Assembly: GCF_041260665.1 (NCBI RefSeq)
Contig: NZ_JBGCCT010000003.1
Location: 124,001-188,000 of the forward strand
DNA length: 64,000 nt
Reading direction: 5' to 3'
DNA from: Catenulispora sp. GP43
Lineage (GTDB): Bacteria; Actinomycetota; Actinomycetes; Streptomycetales; Catenulisporaceae
The position numbers and the translations under genes are program-made. Below, piece by piece: positions 1-10,888 of this stretch. The notes beneath the pieces are model-generated. The model made no database searches. It saw nothing but the letters and a program-made list of their open reading frames with translations, and had not been told where the DNA came from. Within the stretch, counting starts at the first letter, position 1; every line of letters starts with the position of its first letter.

Positions 1-429
1 GGGGTTCGGCGACGTGCGGAACTTCGAGAACTGCGAGGCCGGGGAGTTCGGGTCGCTGAAGGCGTTGCCGTAGGCCGTCATGTCGGCGTAGTGCGTGTGG
101 CCCACGATCTTCTGCCCGTCCGCCAGCAGATCCGCGTAGTGCTGGACCGATCCGAGCAGGATCTGCGTGGTCTTGGTCGCGTCCTTGGGAGCCGGTGGGG
201 ACACGGCTCCGCCGGATATGCCAGGGGCCGTATCCGCCCCGGAAGGCCGGCCGGACGTGGGCGAACCGGAGTCGTCGAACGCGCCGAACGCCGCGGCCAT
301 GGCGAACACGACGGCCACGACGGCCAGTCCGTACATCACCAGCAGGCCTTGTTGTTGGCCCATGCCCAGCACCCGGCGCAGCGGCCTGCCGCGCCGGCCC
401 CGTCCCGGAGTCCAGTCAATCTTCGGCAC
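1..429 (-). CDS. membrane-anchored extracytoplasmic protein, C-terminus beyond window
   Basis: The reading frame runs off the left edge, so only the first 143 codons are seen. I start it at the GTG at 429; an in-frame ATG at 363 is the alternative. The first 20 residues are basic (KIDWTPGRGRRGRPLRRV) and are followed by one hydrophobic segment at about residues 29-48. A Gly/Ser/Pro-rich linker then leads to a helical stretch (TTQILLGSVQHYADLLADGQ). The layout is that of a type II single-pass protein with its bulk outside the membrane. It is transcribed divergently from the MacAB-like operon. I do not recognise the family. Confidence 0.6.
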   Translation of the reverse strand, partial: MPKIDWTPGRGRRGRPLRRVLGMGQQQGLLVMYGLAVVAVVFAMAAAFGAFDDSGSPTSGRPSGADTAPGISGGAVSPPAPKDATKTTQILLGSVQHYADLLADGQKIVGHTHYADMTAYGNAFSDPNSPASQFSKFRTSPNP

Positions 430-585
430 CTGGAGAACCTACCGCCGATCACCGGCTATTCACCAGGGCGTCAATAAGTCCGCCACAAGGTCGATTCCGC
501 CAGGTCACGAACTGATAACGACACGCTTGAGACTGAACGGACCCCTTCACCTTCGCTTCAGTTACTGGGGACAACCTCTGGCGCC

Positions 586-2267
586 ATGACCGATAGCCCG
601 CGACTCTCTAAAGGGGTCTGGATAAACACCTCGCTCGCCGTGGTGGTTGCCGCCGGTGGAGCGGGCGCCTGGGCGCTGCTCGGCTCGTCGAGTTCCGACA
701 AGTCGTCCTCCGGCCGCACCGTCGCCGTTCAGCGCGGTGATGTCACAGCCCAGGTATCCGCCTCCGGCAATGTCACGCTTCCCACCCAGCTCGACTTGGC
801 GTTCACCGCTTCGGGCACGGTGACCGAGGTGGACGTGAAGCCCGGCGACGAGGTGAAGGCCGGCCAGGTGCTGGCCAAGATCGACACCACCGACGCCAAC
901 CAGCAGCTCGCCTCCGCGCAGGCCCAGCTGACCACGGCGCAGGCCCAGCTCACCAAGCTGCAGCAGGGCCAGACGCCGCAGCAGGCCGCGCTGAGCCAGC
1001 AGCAGCTGACGACCGCCGCCGACTCGCTGTCCTCGGCGAGGACGTCGTACTCGGACACCCAGAACAGCCTGGCGCTGGATGCCAGCACCCTGGCTTCCGC
1101 CGTCACGACGGCGAAGAACAGTCTGAGCGCTGACGAGGCCCAGCAGACGACCGACTGCGCAGGGACGAGCGCCGCAGCGCAACAGTCTTGTAACAGCGAC
1201 AAGAACAAGGTCACCCAGGACACCAACGCTGTCACGACGGCCGAGAACGCTCAGAAGACCGGCGCGGAGAAGGACACCCAGTCCCTGCACCAGGCGCAGT
1301 CCTCGCTGACCCAGGCCCAGAACTCCTACAACACCGCGGTGGACCAGCAGGCGGTCTCCGCCGCGCCGGCCACGCCGGACCAGATAGCCTCCGCCGACCA
1401 GTCCGTCCTCAACGCCCAGAACGCGGTCACCAGCGCGCAGAAGGAGGTCGCCGGCACCGTCATCACCGCGCCCTCGGCCGGGACGGTCCTGTCCGTCGGC
1501 GGTTCGGTCGGCGACTCGGTGTCCGCGGGGTCGACCTCCTCCACCTCGGCCGCGTCCTCCTCGAGCGGCTCTACTGGGGGTTCTTCTGGGGGTTCTTCTG
1601 GGGGTTCGGGCGGCGGCGCCTCCGGGGGGTCGTCGAGTTCTTCGTCGTCCGCGTCCTCCGGCGCCAAGTCCGGCAGCGGCTTCGTGGTGCTGGGCAACAT
1701 GTCCAGCCTGACGGTGCGCGCCGAGTTCGCCGAGACCGACGCCTCCAAGCTGAAGGCCGGTCAGGACGCGCAGGTCTCGATCAACGCGATCCCCGGCTCC
1801 TCGCTCACCGCGACGGTGCAGTCCATCGACCCGACCTCGACCGTGGTGTCCAACGTCGTCGAGTACGGCGTCACGCTCCAGTTCACGGCCGGCCAGCAGG
1901 ACCTCACGGCCCTGAAGATGGGCCAGACCGCGTCGGTCTCCGTGGTCACCGACAATGTGACCAACGTTCTGTACGTGCCGTCCTCGGCGGTCACCAGCTT
2001 CGGCGGCCAGAGCTTCGTCACCGTGGTCAGCGGCAAGACCCAGACCCAGACGCCGGTGCAGGTCGGCGTGGTCGGCGACACCAGCACCGAGATCACCTCC
2101 GGGGTGAACGAGGGCGACCAGGTCCTGCTGTCCTCGCGCACCACCAGCGGCTCGAGCACCGGTTCCCGGACCGGCGGCTTCGGCGGCGGGGCGGGCGGCC
2201 TCGGCGGCGGTGCCGGCGGTGCCGGCGGCGGCGGCCTCGGTGCGGGCGGCGGCGGACGGTTCGGCGG

Positions 2268-2271
<4 letters not shown>
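586..2271 (+). CDS. MacA/HlyD-type periplasmic adaptor subunit of an ABC efflux system
   Basis: A 561-residue adaptor protein. An N-terminal membrane anchor (about residues 12-33) is followed by a lipoyl/barrel-sandwich half with the motif VDVKPGDEVKAGQVLAKID. A long Gln/Ala-rich coiled coil covers roughly residues 100-275, then the second lipoyl half (VITAPSAGTVLSV) and a beta-barrel domain. Two low-complexity insertions are unusual: a Ser/Gly tract at about 320-365 and a Gly-rich tail over the last 40 residues. The stop overlaps the start of the ATPase gene, so the gene is translationally coupled to it. The partner permease is MacB-like. The substrate is unknown; antimicrobial peptides or lipids are typical for the family. 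No clear Shine-Dalgarno sequence precedes the ATG. Confidence 0.9.
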
Positions 2272-3028
<757 letters not shown>

Positions 3029-3032
<4 letters not shown>

Positions 3033-4258
3033 GATTCCGCGAAGTCTTCCGGTTCGCCTTCGCCGGCCTGAAGGCCAACAAACTGCGTTCGTCGCTGACC
3101 ACCCTGGGCATCCTGATCGGCGTCGGCGCCGTCATTCTGCTGGTCGCGGTCGGCAAGGGCTCCGGCGCGCAGGTGCAGGCGAACATCGACAAGCTGGGCA
3201 CGAACCTGCTGGAGGTCTCCCGGCAGGCCGGCGGCTTCGGGGCGCGCGCGTCCCGCAACACCGGGACGCAGAGCTCGGTCGGGGCGCTGACCCTGGCCGA
3301 CGCGCAGGCGCTGGTCGACCCGGTGAACGCCCCGGACGTGCTGGACGAGGCCCCGGTGGTGACCGCCTCGCCGACCGCCACCTACGAGGGCGCCACGCAC
3401 CCGATCGCGCAGCTGGTCGGCACCTACCCGGCCTACCTGACGGCGACCAACTGGACGATCGCCGAGGGCTCCTCGATCACCGACGACGACGTGGCCCAGG
3501 CCCGCAAGGTGATCGTGATCGGCCAGACGGTGGCCACCGACCTGTTCAACACCGCCGACCCGGTGGGGCAGCAGGTCATGATCAACAGCGTCCCCTACAC
3601 CGTCGAGGGCGTGCTGCAGTCCAAGGGCTCCTCGGGCCTGCAGGACGCGGACGACTTCGCCATCGCACCGCTGACCACCGTGCAGGACTCGCTGAGCGGC
3701 TTCGGGTCGCTGAGCCAGATCGTGGTGCAGGCCAAGTCGGCCGGCGCCACCACCGCGGCGCAGGACGAGATCACCTCGATCCTCACCGCGCGGCACCACC
3801 TGGCGGCCACCGCCTCGCCGGACTTCCGGGTGCTGAACCAGCAGTCGCTGCTGGCCACGTCGAACTCCACCACGCACACCTTCACGGTGCTGCTGGGCGC
3901 GGTCGCGGCCATCTCGCTGCTGGTCGGCGGCATCGGGATCACCAACATCATGCTGGTCACGGTGACCGAGCGGACCCGGGAGATCGGCATCCGCAAGGCG
4001 CTGGGCGCGCCGCGCGCGGCGATCCTGGGCCAGTTCCTCATCGAGGCGGTGCTGCTGTCCCTGATCGGCGGGGCCCTCGGGGTGGCCGCCGGACTGATCG
4101 GCACCAGGTTCACGGTGGCCGGGGTGAAACCGGTGATCGTGCCCGCCTCGATCGCGCTGGCCTTCGCGGTGTCGGCGCTGATCGGGCTGTTCTTCGGGTC
4201 GTTCCCGGCCAACCGCGCGGCCAAGCTGCATCCCATCCAGGCACTGCGGCACGAGTAG
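3029..4258 (+). CDS. MacB-type ABC permease (FtsX domain)
   Basis: The start is ATG 3029, overlapping the ATPase stop, and gives 409 residues. The order is the MacB one: a short cytoplasmic N-terminus (MRFREVFRFAFAGLKANKLR), the first membrane helix (about 23-42), a large extracytoplasmic MacB_PCD domain to about residue 280, then three C-terminal helices with the FtsX-family motif RTREIGIRKALGAPR. In Gram-positive bacteria such permeases work with a HlyD-like adaptor as here. It sits upstream of a two-component system, a common arrangement for envelope-stress or antimicrobial-peptide responses. Confidence 0.95.
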
Positions 4259-4295
4259 AAACCCCCTTCAGAGCAGGAAGAGTCGGAAGTCACAG

Positions 4296-4940
4296 ATGTC
4301 TGAGAAGCCCGGCGGCGAGGCCGCCAACAACAACGCAGAGTTCGAGCTCCTGTCCCAGGCCCCGTCCGCGCCGGACATCAGCGGCCAGCTCAAGCCGGCC
4401 CGCAGCGGCGGCGGCACCGGGATCCCGAAGGTGACGCTGGGCCTGGTCGGCGCGGTGCTGCTGGCCGGCGGGTTCGTCGGCGGGATCGCGGTGGGCAAGA
4501 ACAACAGCAGCAGCACCTCCAAGTCGACGAACACCGCGGCGGGCACCCGCACCCGGGGCGGGTACGGCTTCGGCGGCACCGGGGGCACCGGCGGGACCGG
4601 CGGGACCACCGGCGGCGCGAACGGCGGCGCGCGCGCCGGCGGCGCCGTCGTCGGCACCGTCACCGCGGTCAACGGCACCACGATCACCATCACCGACAGC
4701 ACCGGCAAGACGGTGACGGTGAACACCAGCCCGCAGACCACCGTCACGATCGGCAAGACCGGCGCGGTCACCGACCTGACGACCGGTTCTCAGGTGACCG
4801 TCCTGGGAACTCCGGAAAGTAGCGGAACCATCACGGCCCGTTCCGTTGTGAGCGGTATCACAGGCTTCGGGTTCGGCGGACGCGGTGGAAACCGCACCCC
4901 CGGCGGCGCCGCGTCTTCGCCGGGTGGGTCAAACGGGTGA
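4296..4940 (+). CDS. DUF5666 membrane-anchored protein
   Basis: 214 residues. A polar cytoplasmic N-terminus of about 45 residues is followed by one membrane helix (about 46-67), a Thr/Gly-rich linker and a small beta-rich domain (GTVTAVNGTTITITDSTGKT onward) typical of DUF5666, an OB-like fold found outside the membrane. The C-terminus is Gly-rich. It lies between the MacB permease and the response regulator, and its stop overlaps the regulator's GTG, so it is in the same operon. A role as an accessory or sensor subunit of the exporter is inferred from position only. Confidence 0.85.
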   Translation: MSEKPGGEAANNNAEFELLSQAPSAPDISGQLKPARSGGGTGIPKVTLGLVGAVLLAGGFVGGIAVGKNNSSSTSKSTNTAAGTRTRGGYGFGGTGGTGGTGGTTGGANGGARAGGAVVGTVTAVNGTTITITDSTGKTVTVNTSPQTTVTIGKTGAVTDLTTGSQVTVLGTPESSGTITARSVVSGITGFGFGGRGGNRTPGGAASSPGGSNG

Positions 4941-5653
4941 TACTGGACGGGATGGACACCCGGGAATCCCGCAACTTGCTGGTCGTCGACGACGACACCG
5001 AGATCCGTGACGCGATCGCGCGCGCGTTCCGCCTGCAGGGCTATCGCGTGCGCACCGCGGCCGGCGGCCTGGCCGCCCTGGAGCAGATCGCGGCCGACCC
5101 GCCGGACGCGATCGTGCTCGACGTGATGATGCCGGAGCTCGACGGGGTGGAGGTGTGCCGGCGCCTGCGCGGTGTCGGCGACCACACCCCGGTGCTGCTG
5201 CTGACCGCGCGCGACGCGGTCGGCGACCGGGTGGCCGGGCTCGACGCCGGCGCCGACGACTACCTGGTGAAGCCGTTCGCGCTGGCCGAGCTGCACGCCC
5301 GCATGCGGGCCCTGCTCCGGCGCGCCGAGTACGACCCGGTGCCGGAGTCCGAGCGGCTGGTGTTCGAGGACCTGGAGCTGGACCCCGAGTCCCGGCTGGC
5401 CTACCGCGGCGGGCGGACGATAGAGCTGACCCGCACCGAGTTCGCCCTGCTGGAGCTGCTCATGCGCAACGCCGGCCGGGTGCTGCCCCGGGAAGTGATC
5501 TCGGACCGGATCTGGGGATACGAACTGGGACCGGAGTCGAACTCGCTGGAGGTGTTCGTGTCCTGCATCCGGCGCAAGACGGAGGCCGGCGGCGAGCCGC
5601 GGCTCGTGCAGACGGTGCGCGGGTTCGGGTACACGCTGCGAGTGCCGGCGTGA
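4937..5653 (+). CDS. OmpR/PhoB-family response regulator
   Basis: 238 residues. The receiver domain has the acidic pocket VVDDD, phospho-acceptor Asp62 in IVLDVMMPELDG and the conserved Lys in YLVKPF. A winged-helix output domain follows (LTRTEFALLELLMRNAGRVL, then VQTVRGFGYTL). GTG 4937 overlaps the DUF5666 stop; ATG 4952 (MDTRES) is the better match to the usual domain start. The TGA overlaps the GTG of the kinase gene, so the pair is coupled. The layout resembles the MprA/PrrA type. It probably regulates the upstream exporter operon. Confidence 0.95.
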   Translation: MILDGMDTRESRNLLVVDDDTEIRDAIARAFRLQGYRVRTAAGGLAALEQIAADPPDAIVLDVMMPELDGVEVCRRLRGVGDHTPVLLLTARDAVGDRVAGLDAGADDYLVKPFALAELHARMRALLRRAEYDPVPESERLVFEDLELDPESRLAYRGGRTIELTRTEFALLELLMRNAGRVLPREVISDRIWGYELGPESNSLEVFVSCIRRKTEAGGEPRLVQTVRGFGYTLRVPA

Positions 5654-7257
5654 AACGGGAGCGGTTCGGGAAGCTGCGCCTGGTCGCGGCCAAGCAGAGT
5701 GCCGACCTGCGGGCCGAGCCGGACCTCGGCGACGGCGACGGCGCCGGCGCCGGGCCGGCCGTCCAGGACGGTCCAGCCGAGTCCTCCCGGCGCCGCTCCC
5801 CCGTCGCGGTGTGGCGGCGCACGCCGCTGCGCGCCCGACTGGCCCTGGCGGCCACCATCGCGGTGGCGGCCGGCGTCGGCGGGGGCGTGGGGTTCGCGTA
5901 CGTCGCGGTCCGGCACTCCCTGACGCAGCAGATAGACGACGCGCTGCTGAAGCAGGGCACGCGGATGCAGTCGCAGCAGCTGCGCCCGCGGAACGGCTCC
6001 CAGCGTCCCGACAAGATCAACCCGCTCGACTCCACGCCGCAGGTCGGCGAGACCCGGCTGAACTTCCAGTTCATCGACGACAAGGGCCGGGCGCTGGTGC
6101 TGCAGCGGCCGCCCGCGCCGACCGCGCGCTCCATCGCCGCGACCTCGGCGGCCTTCCCGGCCCTGCCGCAGCCGCTGCCGGTCACGCCGCAGGACATCCA
6201 GGTCGCGGCCGGGACGCTGGCCAGCTACATCCACTCCACGCAGTGGAACGGCCAGCATGTGCGGATCCTGACGCTGGCGCTCGGCAACGGCCACGCGATG
6301 CAGATCGAGAACCCGCTGACCACGATGGACGAGCAGCTGTCCACCCTGGGCTGGCAGCTGTTCGGCGCCGGGGTCGCGGGCATCGTGCTGGCCGCGGGCC
6401 TGGGCTGGCTGGTGACCCGTACCACGCTGCGTCCGGTCGCCGAGCTGACCAGCACCGCCGAGCGCATCGCCGCCACCCACGACCTGGCGCACCGCATCGC
6501 CATAGACGGCACGTCCGGCGAGCCCCGCGACGAACTCGGCCGCCTGGCCGCCACCTTCAACAGCATGCTGGACGCGGTCCAGGAGGCCACCGACCGCCAG
6601 CGCCAGCTGGTCGCCGACGCCTCCCACGAGCTGCGCACCCCGCTGACCTCGCTGCGCACCAACGTCGAGGTGCTGGCGCACGCGCACCGCCTGGACCCGG
6701 AGGACCGCGAGGCGCTGGTGACCAGCATCATGTCCGGCCTGGACGACCTGACCACGCTGGTCAGCGACACCGTCGAGCTGGCCCGCGGCGAGGAGCAGGC
6801 GGCGCTGTTCGAGGAGATGCGCTTCGACCTGATGGTCCAGCGCTGCGTGGACCGCGCGACCACGCACTGGCCGAAGGCGGTCTTCAAGGCGGACCTGGAC
6901 GAGGCGGTGGTCTACGGCGTCACCGACCGCCTGGCCAAGGCGGTCCGCAACCTGCTCGACAACGCGGCGAAGTTCAGCCCCGACGGCGGCCTGGTCGAGG
7001 TGCGCACGACGACGGGCGCCGACGGCACGGTCACGCTGACGGTCCGCGACCACGGCCCCGGGATCCCGGAAGCCGACCTGCCGCATGTCTTCGACCGCTT
7101 CTACCGCGCCGCCAGTGCCCGCGACCTGCCCGGCTCCGGACTCGGGCTGGCGATAGTGACGCAGGTGGCGGTCGGGCACGGCGGCGGGGTGACGGCGGGG
7201 GCCGCTTCGGGCGGCGGGGCCGAGTTCCGGCTGACGCTGCCGGTGGCACGGGGCTGA
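5650..7257 (+). CDS. sensor histidine kinase, HAMP type, partner of the OmpR-type regulator
   Basis: GTG 5650 overlaps the regulator stop and gives 535 residues. An N-terminal cytoplasmic tail of about 60 residues is longer than usual. The first membrane helix (about 64-87) is followed by an extracytoplasmic sensor loop to about 225, a second helix (GVAGIVLAAGLGWLVT), a HAMP linker (LRPVAELTSTAERIA), the H-box DASHELRTPLTSLRTN, and the ATPase N, G1 and G2 boxes (RNLLDNAAKFSP, DHGPGIP, GSGLGLAIV). It closes an operon that starts at 586. An MprB-like role in envelope stress is inferred. Confidence 0.95.
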   Translation: MKRERFGKLRLVAAKQSADLRAEPDLGDGDGAGAGPAVQDGPAESSRRRSPVAVWRRTPLRARLALAATIAVAAGVGGGVGFAYVAVRHSLTQQIDDALLKQGTRMQSQQLRPRNGSQRPDKINPLDSTPQVGETRLNFQFIDDKGRALVLQRPPAPTARSIAATSAAFPALPQPLPVTPQDIQVAAGTLASYIHSTQWNGQHVRILTLALGNGHAMQIENPLTTMDEQLSTLGWQLFGAGVAGIVLAAGLGWLVTRTTLRPVAELTSTAERIAATHDLAHRIAIDGTSGEPRDELGRLAATFNSMLDAVQEATDRQRQLVADASHELRTPLTSLRTNVEVLAHAHRLDPEDREALVTSIMSGLDDLTTLVSDTVELARGEEQAALFEEMRFDLMVQRCVDRATTHWPKAVFKADLDEAVVYGVTDRLAKAVRNLLDNAAKFSPDGGLVEVRTTTGADGTVTLTVRDHGPGIPEADLPHVFDRFYRAASARDLPGSGLGLAIVTQVAVGHGGGVTAGAASGGGAEFRLTLPVARG

Positions 7258-7378
7258 GGCGGCCGGGCGGCGGCAGCGGATAATCACGCGGCGGCGGTGG
7301 CGTGGGCGGCGGCTCGGGCCCGGCGACACGGCTCAGCCCTGCCGACAGCACCGCTGAGCAACCGCAACCGGCACTTCG

Positions 7379-9001
7379 CTACCCAGCCCCGCCCAGCCTC
7401 TCGTAATCCGCCCCCCGCTCCTTCCGCACCCACACCGCATCCCCGCCGACGTCCCACCACCCCTGCTCCCGCAGCGCATAGCGCGACACCTTCTCCGTGG
7501 CGGTGGTCGTCAGCGCGGCGGCGATCCGGAGGTAGCGCGGCGCCATCTTGGTGCCCAGATCCGCTTGGGCCGCGAGGAAGTCCGCGAAGGCTCCCGGGTC
7601 GAAGACCGTGCCCGGCCTCAGCACCAGGGCACACATCACCGCGTCGCCGGTCACCTCGTCGGGGACCGCGTACGCCGCCACCGCCTCGGCGGGCTCCCAG
7701 CGGGCCAGGATCGCCTCCAGGAGGGCCACCGAGATGTTCTCGCCGTCCACGCGCATGCGGTCGGCCTTGCGGGCGGCGAAGTAGAGCCAGCCGTCGGTGT
7801 CGGCGTAGAACAGGTCGCCGCTGCGGTACCGGCCTTCGGAGAAGCGTTCGGCGTCGGCGGCGGGGTTGTTCCAGTAGCCGGTGAAGCCACCGGGGCCGGT
7901 GCGGACGAGTTCGCCGATGGCGGCGGCGCCGTTCAACAGGCGGCCCGCGGCGTCGAAGGCGGCCGGCGGGCAGGGTTCGCCGGTTTCCAGGTCCACGATC
8001 GACAGGGTCGGGTCCGTGGTGCCGACCGCGGCGCCGCGGGCCAGGACCGAGGGCGGGAAGGTGCGGGGCGCGACGATGTTGATGCCGCCCTCGGAGGCGC
8101 CGTAGCCCTCCGACAGGTGGCAGCCGAAGCGGCGCTCGAAGCGCTCCCGGTCGCGCGGGCCGGCCTCGGTGCCGAAGCCGGCGCGCAGGGGGTTCGCGGC
8201 GTCCGAGGGGTGCTCCGGGGTGGCCAGGATGTAGGAGATCGCGCGGCCGACGTAGGTGAAGTACGTGGCCTGGTACGCGCGCACGTCGGGCAGGAAGCCG
8301 GAGGCCGAGAAGCGGTCGCGCAGCGCCACGGCGGCCCCGGCGACCAGGGCCGGGCCCCAGTTCGCCAGGATCGCGTTGCCGTGGAACATCGGCATCGGGA
8401 TGTAGCAGACATCCGACGCCGTCAGGCCGAAGCGCTCCGCCATCGCCGCGCCCGAGGCCGCGACCCGGCCCTGCCCGCACGTCACCGCCTTCGGCGCCCC
8501 GGTCGAGCCCGAGGTGAAGTACAGCAGCAGCCGGGTGTCCTCGGTGACCGGCGCCACCGGCACGACCTGCGCGGCCTTCGCGCCCCGGTACGGCGCCAGC
8601 GCCTCGGCGTACGCCGGCTCGTCGACCACCAGCAGCGGCAGGTCCTCCAGACCCAAGCCGGCCAGCAGCGGCAGGTGGCCGCGGGACGTCACCAGCAGCT
8701 CGCACTCCGCGTGCCGGATGTCGCGCGCCAGCTCGGCGCCACGGCGCGTGGGGTTCACGCCGACCAGCGCCGCCCCGGCGAGCGCCGCGGCCGAGAGCCA
8801 GAACACGAACTCGTCGGTGTTGCCCAGCAGGACCCCGATATGCGGCTGCATGCCCCGGCGGTGCCGGTCGCCGAACAGGGCGGCCCTGGTGGCCGCCTGC
8901 GCCGCGATCTCGGAGTGCTGATACCGCAGGCCGCCGGGGCCGAGCAGCCCCGGGCCCGGGTGCCGCGACTGTTCGCCGATCAACTCCGCGACCGTGGCCA
9001 T
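7379..9001 (-). CDS. fatty-acyl-CoA synthetase-like AMP-binding enzyme
   Basis: 540 residues from the ATG at 9001 (MATVAELIGEQ). An upstream GTG at 9037 would add 12 residues that do not look like a family N-terminus. ANL-superfamily motifs are present: the P-loop LYFTSGSTGAPKAVT, EGYGASEGG, the YRSGDLFY motif, the hinge and GENISVALLE region, and the catalytic lysine region TATEKVSRYAL near the C-terminus. It is most like the FadD1/FadD17 group of actinobacterial acyl-CoA synthetases, which activate fatty or sterol side-chain acids. The gene is convergent with the kinase gene and divergent from the small gene at 9055. Confidence 0.9.
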   Translation of the reverse strand: MATVAELIGEQSRHPGPGLLGPGGLRYQHSEIAAQAATRAALFGDRHRRGMQPHIGVLLGNTDEFVFWLSAAALAGAALVGVNPTRRGAELARDIRHAECELLVTSRGHLPLLAGLGLEDLPLLVVDEPAYAEALAPYRGAKAAQVVPVAPVTEDTRLLLYFTSGSTGAPKAVTCGQGRVAASGAAMAERFGLTASDVCYIPMPMFHGNAILANWGPALVAGAAVALRDRFSASGFLPDVRAYQATYFTYVGRAISYILATPEHPSDAANPLRAGFGTEAGPRDRERFERRFGCHLSEGYGASEGGINIVAPRTFPPSVLARGAAVGTTDPTLSIVDLETGEPCPPAAFDAAGRLLNGAAAIGELVRTGPGGFTGYWNNPAADAERFSEGRYRSGDLFYADTDGWLYFAARKADRMRVDGENISVALLEAILARWEPAEAVAAYAVPDEVTGDAVMCALVLRPGTVFDPGAFADFLAAQADLGTKMAPRYLRIAAALTTTATEKVSRYALREQGWWDVGGDAVWVRKERGADYERLGGAG

Positions 9002-9054
9002 GTCGCGTATAGAAGGCCATCCCGCGTGAGGCCGCAAGAGGTTACCCTGAGTGC

Positions 9055-9291
9055 GTGGACGTGAACGTATCGGCGACGGTCAAAGTCCGAGTGACGGTGG
9101 ATGCCGACAAGTGGGCGGCGGAAAGCGGTGTGGAGACGGTCCAGGCCAGCGCATCCCTGGCCACCGCGCTGAGCGCGGCGCTGGAGCGCTTCTGCGACCT
9201 GGTGCCCGAGGTGGACCGGGCCGGCGGCCAGACCCGGGTGGAGAAGCTGACCTGGACGGCGTCCACCACCAATCCCGCGCGCCCCTCCTGA
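9055..9291 (+). CDS. small conserved-looking protein of unknown function
   Basis: 78 residues from GTG 9055. The N-terminal half is strand-like (VNVSATVKVRVTVDADKWAAE); the middle is helical and Ala-rich; no membrane segment or cysteines are seen. A TTACCCTG hexamer region lies just upstream, so the message may be leaderless. It is divergent from the acyl-CoA synthetase gene and about 190 bases ahead of the kinase gene. I do not recognise a family. Codon third positions are GC-rich, as in real genes of this window. Confidence 0.55.
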   Translation: MDVNVSATVKVRVTVDADKWAAESGVETVQASASLATALSAALERFCDLVPEVDRAGGQTRVEKLTWTASTTNPARPS

Positions 9292-9319
9292 CCTCGGCGT
9301 CCGGCGGCCGTCCCGGGCC

Positions 9320-9384
9320 GGTGGCGCGACCCGGCGGCGCGACCCGGTGGCGCGACCCGGTGGCGGGACCGGGTGGCGGGACCC
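9320..9384 (+). repeat. five tandem 13-bp repeats, unit GGTGGCGCGACCC
   Basis: Five consecutive units of 13 bp with one or two changes each (GGCGGCGCGACCC, GGTGGCGGGACCG and so on). They lie between the small gene at 9055 and the promoter region of the histidine kinase at 9480. A TAGGGATAAC sequence just downstream (around 9406-9416) looks like a -10 region. Confidence 0.85.
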
Positions 9385-9479
9385 GTCGGCGGCTGGGCGA
9401 TGATGGTAGGGATAACCGGGGGTTGAAGTTCCGAGGCCGCACCGTGGGCGGCCGTCCCATGATCGGCGAAGCTTTTCCC

Positions 9480-10784
9480 ATGAAGCGTTTCCTGTTGAGC
9501 CCGGTGTCGGGGCGGACCGCACGCCAGTATCTGTTCGCCCTGCTCAGTGCGCCGCTCGGGATCGCGGGTTTCGTCTACGTGGTGGTCACGCTGTCCGTCG
9601 GCGGCGCGTTGTCCTTCACCTTCATCGGCCTGCCGCTGATCGCCACGGCGATCTTCCTGGCCAAGAAGTACGGCGGCGTGCAGCGCGCGATGGCGGACCG
9701 GCTGCTCGGCGTGGACATCGAGGCCCCGCTGCCGAACGCCCGCTGGCGCACCGCGCACGGGCTGCTGGCCAAGCTCGGCGCGGCGCTCGGCGACCTGGCG
9801 GCCTGGCGCGCTCAGGCCTACCTGCTGCTGCGCTTCCCGCTGGGCGTGGCGTACCTGGCAACCCTCGGCCTGGGCGTGGTCGAGGGCATGGTCATGGTCG
9901 CCTATCCGATCTGGTGGTCGGTGTTCGACGTGCAGAACAAGGACAGCCACGGCGTCGTGCACCACTCGGCCCTCCAGCTCGGCGACGGGTTCTACTTCGA
10001 CACCTGGCCGCGTGCGCTGCTGGTCACGGCGGCCGGCGTGGTGTGGGTGTACGCCGCGGTCTGGCTGCTGAAGTTCTGGCTCTGGCTGGACACCCTGCTG
10101 ATGCGCGGGCTGCTCGGCCCGACCAGCAGCGAGCGCCGGGTCGAGGAGCTGACCGTGAGCCGCGCGCACGCCGTGGACGACTCGGCCGCGCGGCTGCGCC
10201 GGATCGAGCGCGACCTGCACGACGGCGCGCAGGCCCAGCTGGTCGCGCTGGCCATGCAGCTCGGCGAGGCCAAGGAGAACCTGGACGCCACCGGCGGCGG
10301 TGCCGAACTGGACCTGATCGAGACCCGGGCGCTGATCGACACCGCGCACCGCAACGCCAAGCAGGCCATCAACGAACTTCGGGACCTGGCCCGCGGGATC
10401 CACCCGGCGGCGCTGGACAACGGCCTGCGGGACGCGCTGGGCACGCTGGCGGCCCGCTCGGCGATGCCGGTGACGGTGAACGTGGCGCTGGCCGAGCGGC
10501 CGGACCGGGCGATCGAGACCATCACCTACTTCTGCGCCGCCGAACTGCTGACCAACGCGGCCAAGCACGGCGCCCCGTCCCGGGCGGCGATGTCGGTGGT
10601 GCAGGAGGACGGGAAGCTGACCCTGCTCGTCGAGGACGACGGCCGCGGCGGCGCCCACGTCGGCTACGGCGGCGGCCTGGCCGGGCTGCTGGACCGGGTG
10701 CGGACGGTGGAGGGGTCGCTGGAGGTGGACAGCCCTCAGGGCGGCCCGACCCGGGTCGTGGTGAAGCTCCCGATGCACGTGTGA
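9480..10784 (+). CDS. NarL-type sensor histidine kinase with N-terminal membrane sensor domain (first paralogue)
   Basis: I start it at ATG 9480 (MKRFLLSPVSGRTARQYLF), giving 434 residues; ATG 9459 or GTG 9444 in the same frame are possible. Four membrane helices occupy roughly the first 220 residues and match the putative sensor domain (PF13796) of actinobacterial kinases. The HisKA_3 dimerisation motif is RIERDLHDGAQAQLVALA and the ATPase domain has CAAELLTNAAKHG and a GLAGL G-box. The regulator at 10889 is its partner. The pair at 14480-16470 is a clear paralogue with the same layout. Confidence 0.92.
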   Translation: MKRFLLSPVSGRTARQYLFALLSAPLGIAGFVYVVVTLSVGGALSFTFIGLPLIATAIFLAKKYGGVQRAMADRLLGVDIEAPLPNARWRTAHGLLAKLGAALGDLAAWRAQAYLLLRFPLGVAYLATLGLGVVEGMVMVAYPIWWSVFDVQNKDSHGVVHHSALQLGDGFYFDTWPRALLVTAAGVVWVYAAVWLLKFWLWLDTLLMRGLLGPTSSERRVEELTVSRAHAVDDSAARLRRIERDLHDGAQAQLVALAMQLGEAKENLDATGGGAELDLIETRALIDTAHRNAKQAINELRDLARGIHPAALDNGLRDALGTLAARSAMPVTVNVALAERPDRAIETITYFCAAELLTNAAKHGAPSRAAMSVVQEDGKLTLLVEDDGRGGAHVGYGGGLAGLLDRVRTVEGSLEVDSPQGGPTRVVVKLPMHV

Positions 10785-10888
10785 CGCCCGGGGCGGGGCC
10801 GGCCGGACTCAGCGGGGTCCGGCCTGCTCCGCGCGTTTCGGCTATCTTCGGACGGGTTGAGGACCGCCCGCCGAAGGAGAACCAGCCC

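Noticed and set aside
5401..7329. Long minus-strand frames opposite the kinase gene
   Set aside because: Shadow of the histidine kinase gene; low-complexity Arg/Gly/Val product without motifs or ribosome site.
9320..9384. Tandem 13-bp repeats as a possible CRISPR array
   Set aside because: The units abut without spacers and no cas genes are present; it is a simple tandem repeat.
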